Position numbers and translations under genes: made by a program. This document shows positions 63,491-64,000 of a DNA stretch of 64,000 nt, piece by piece. Below the pieces are notes generated by a model, which was given only the letters and a program-made list of their open reading frames with translations, did not search any database and had not been told where the DNA came from. The stretch covers positions 130,052-194,051 of the forward strand of contig JAPLEZ010000153.1 in the NCBI GenBank assembly GCA_026390935.1, read 5' to 3'. Source of the stretch: Bacteroidota bacterium. GTDB taxonomy: Bacteria > Bacteroidota > Bacteroidia > Flavobacteriales_C > GCA-002722245. Within the stretch, counting starts at the first letter, position 1, and every line of letters starts with the position of its first letter.

Positions 63491-64000
63491 TTACCCAATA
63501 ATCATCTGCCCGATATAAAAGTACAACAACAACCCAAAAATATCATTGGTGGTTGTAATAAAGGGCCCTGTAGCCAAAGCCGGATTCACTTTAAATCTAT
63601 TGAGCAATAGGGGAATGAATGTTCCTAAAATCGCTGCGAATATGATTACTGACAACAAAGCAATACTAACAGTAATGCATGTTTTTGAAGAGAAATCAGA
63701 CAGGAAATTTACGCCAAAAAGTATGGCCGAACAAACCAATCCGTTCACCAAACCAATACCCGTCTCTTTGATCAAACGCTGAACAATTGAGCCTTTCAGC
63801 GTATTGTTCGCTAAACCTTGCACAACGATAGCCGAAGATTGAACCCCAACATTTCCACCCATCGCACCAATAAGTGGTATGAATATGACCATTTCAGGAT
63901 GTTGTGATAAGTCAAATCCAAGCAATACATGCGCACTTCCAACGCCACCTATCATTCCCATCAGCAACCATGGTACGCGTGCTTTGGTTACCTGCCAAAC
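63491..64000 (-). CDS. mgtE: Magnesium transporter MgtE, C-terminal part (5' end outside window)
   Basis: The last 169 residues of an MgtE-family magnesium channel. The frame stays open to the window edge (VWQVTKARVPWLLMGM and on), so the gene continues beyond 64000; the cytoplasmic N and CBS domains are not visible. The membrane domain shows PLIGAMGGNVGVQSSAIVVQ, the Mg2+ pore signature region, and the closing GPFITTTNDIFGLLLYF with the pore aspartate. Confidence 0.92.
   Translation of the reverse strand, partial: VWQVTKARVPWLLMGMIGGVGSAHVLLGFDLSQHPEMVIFIPLIGAMGGNVGVQSSAIVVQGLANNTLKGSIVQRLIKETGIGLVNGLVCSAILFGVNFLSDFSSKTCITVSIALLSVIIFAAILGTFIPLLLNRFKVNPALATGPFITTTNDIFGLLLYFYIGQMIIG

Overview
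The window is chromosomal DNA from a member of the Bacteroidetes. The evidence is a type 9 secretion system (T9SS) translocon gene (sprA), a secreted M64 peptidase with a T9SS C-terminal sorting domain, the alternative complex III operon (actA-F) joined to coxB/coxA, an lptC lipoprotein next to coaX, the gcvH-VanZ pair beside sprA, and promoters of the Bacteroidetes type (TTTG/TTG, about 19-21 bases, TAnnTTTG). DNA is AT-rich and gene density is high. No phage, IS element, rRNA operon or CRISPR array was seen. One tRNA, tRNA-Phe(GAA), is present.

Layout. 1-4183: a small lipoprotein, the M64 peptidase, a DUF3108 protein and an M23 endopeptidase. 4184-4520: gene-free, repeat-like DNA. 4521-7896: a regulator-led operon (GbsR/MarR, DCC-type protein, SRPBCC, DUF2071, NAD(P)-binding protein) with two matching palindromic sites that look like operators. 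8041-10616: HxlR regulator, small membrane protein, F420-type NADP oxidoreductase-like protein, pterin dehydratase, an OsmC gene with an internal stop, tRNA-Phe. 10711-14355: coaX, a beta-barrel protein, lptC and a secreted protein. 14356-21746 (minus strand): mfd split by an in-frame TAA, a TonB receptor of the haem type with a small membrane protein, and a D-2-hydroxyacid dehydrogenase. 21882-28560: an unusual six-gene operon of two coiled-coil proteins, a membrane-anchored ABC substrate-binding domain fused to OmpA, a permease, an ABC ATPase and a CbxX-type AAA+ ATPase; this is the best candidate for an undescribed system. 28570-34699: a GT39 glycosyltransferase, then rimP-nusA-infB. 34848-47301: a SPOR protein, then the respiratory cluster actABCDEF-coxBA. 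47405-51925: ruvB, queG, a MetF-like protein, a small conserved protein, a TlpA-like thioredoxin and a sirtuin. 52002-64000: maeB-ruvA-sprA as overlapping or abutting genes, gcvH, VanZ, a lipoprotein and the 3' part of mgtE.

Functional links. ACIII would oxidise menaquinol and pass electrons to the CoxBA oxidase. SprA is the outer-membrane channel through which CTD-bearing proteins such as the M64 peptidase would leave the cell. rimP-nusA-infB form a transcription/translation unit. Two themes run through the non-coding DNA. First, very long near-perfect inverted repeats (arms of 29-36 bases) occupy three of the convergent gene junctions. Second, two otherwise well-preserved genes (osmC, mfd) carry a single in-frame TAA with the reading frame unchanged on both sides, which means either recent nonsense mutations or sequence errors.
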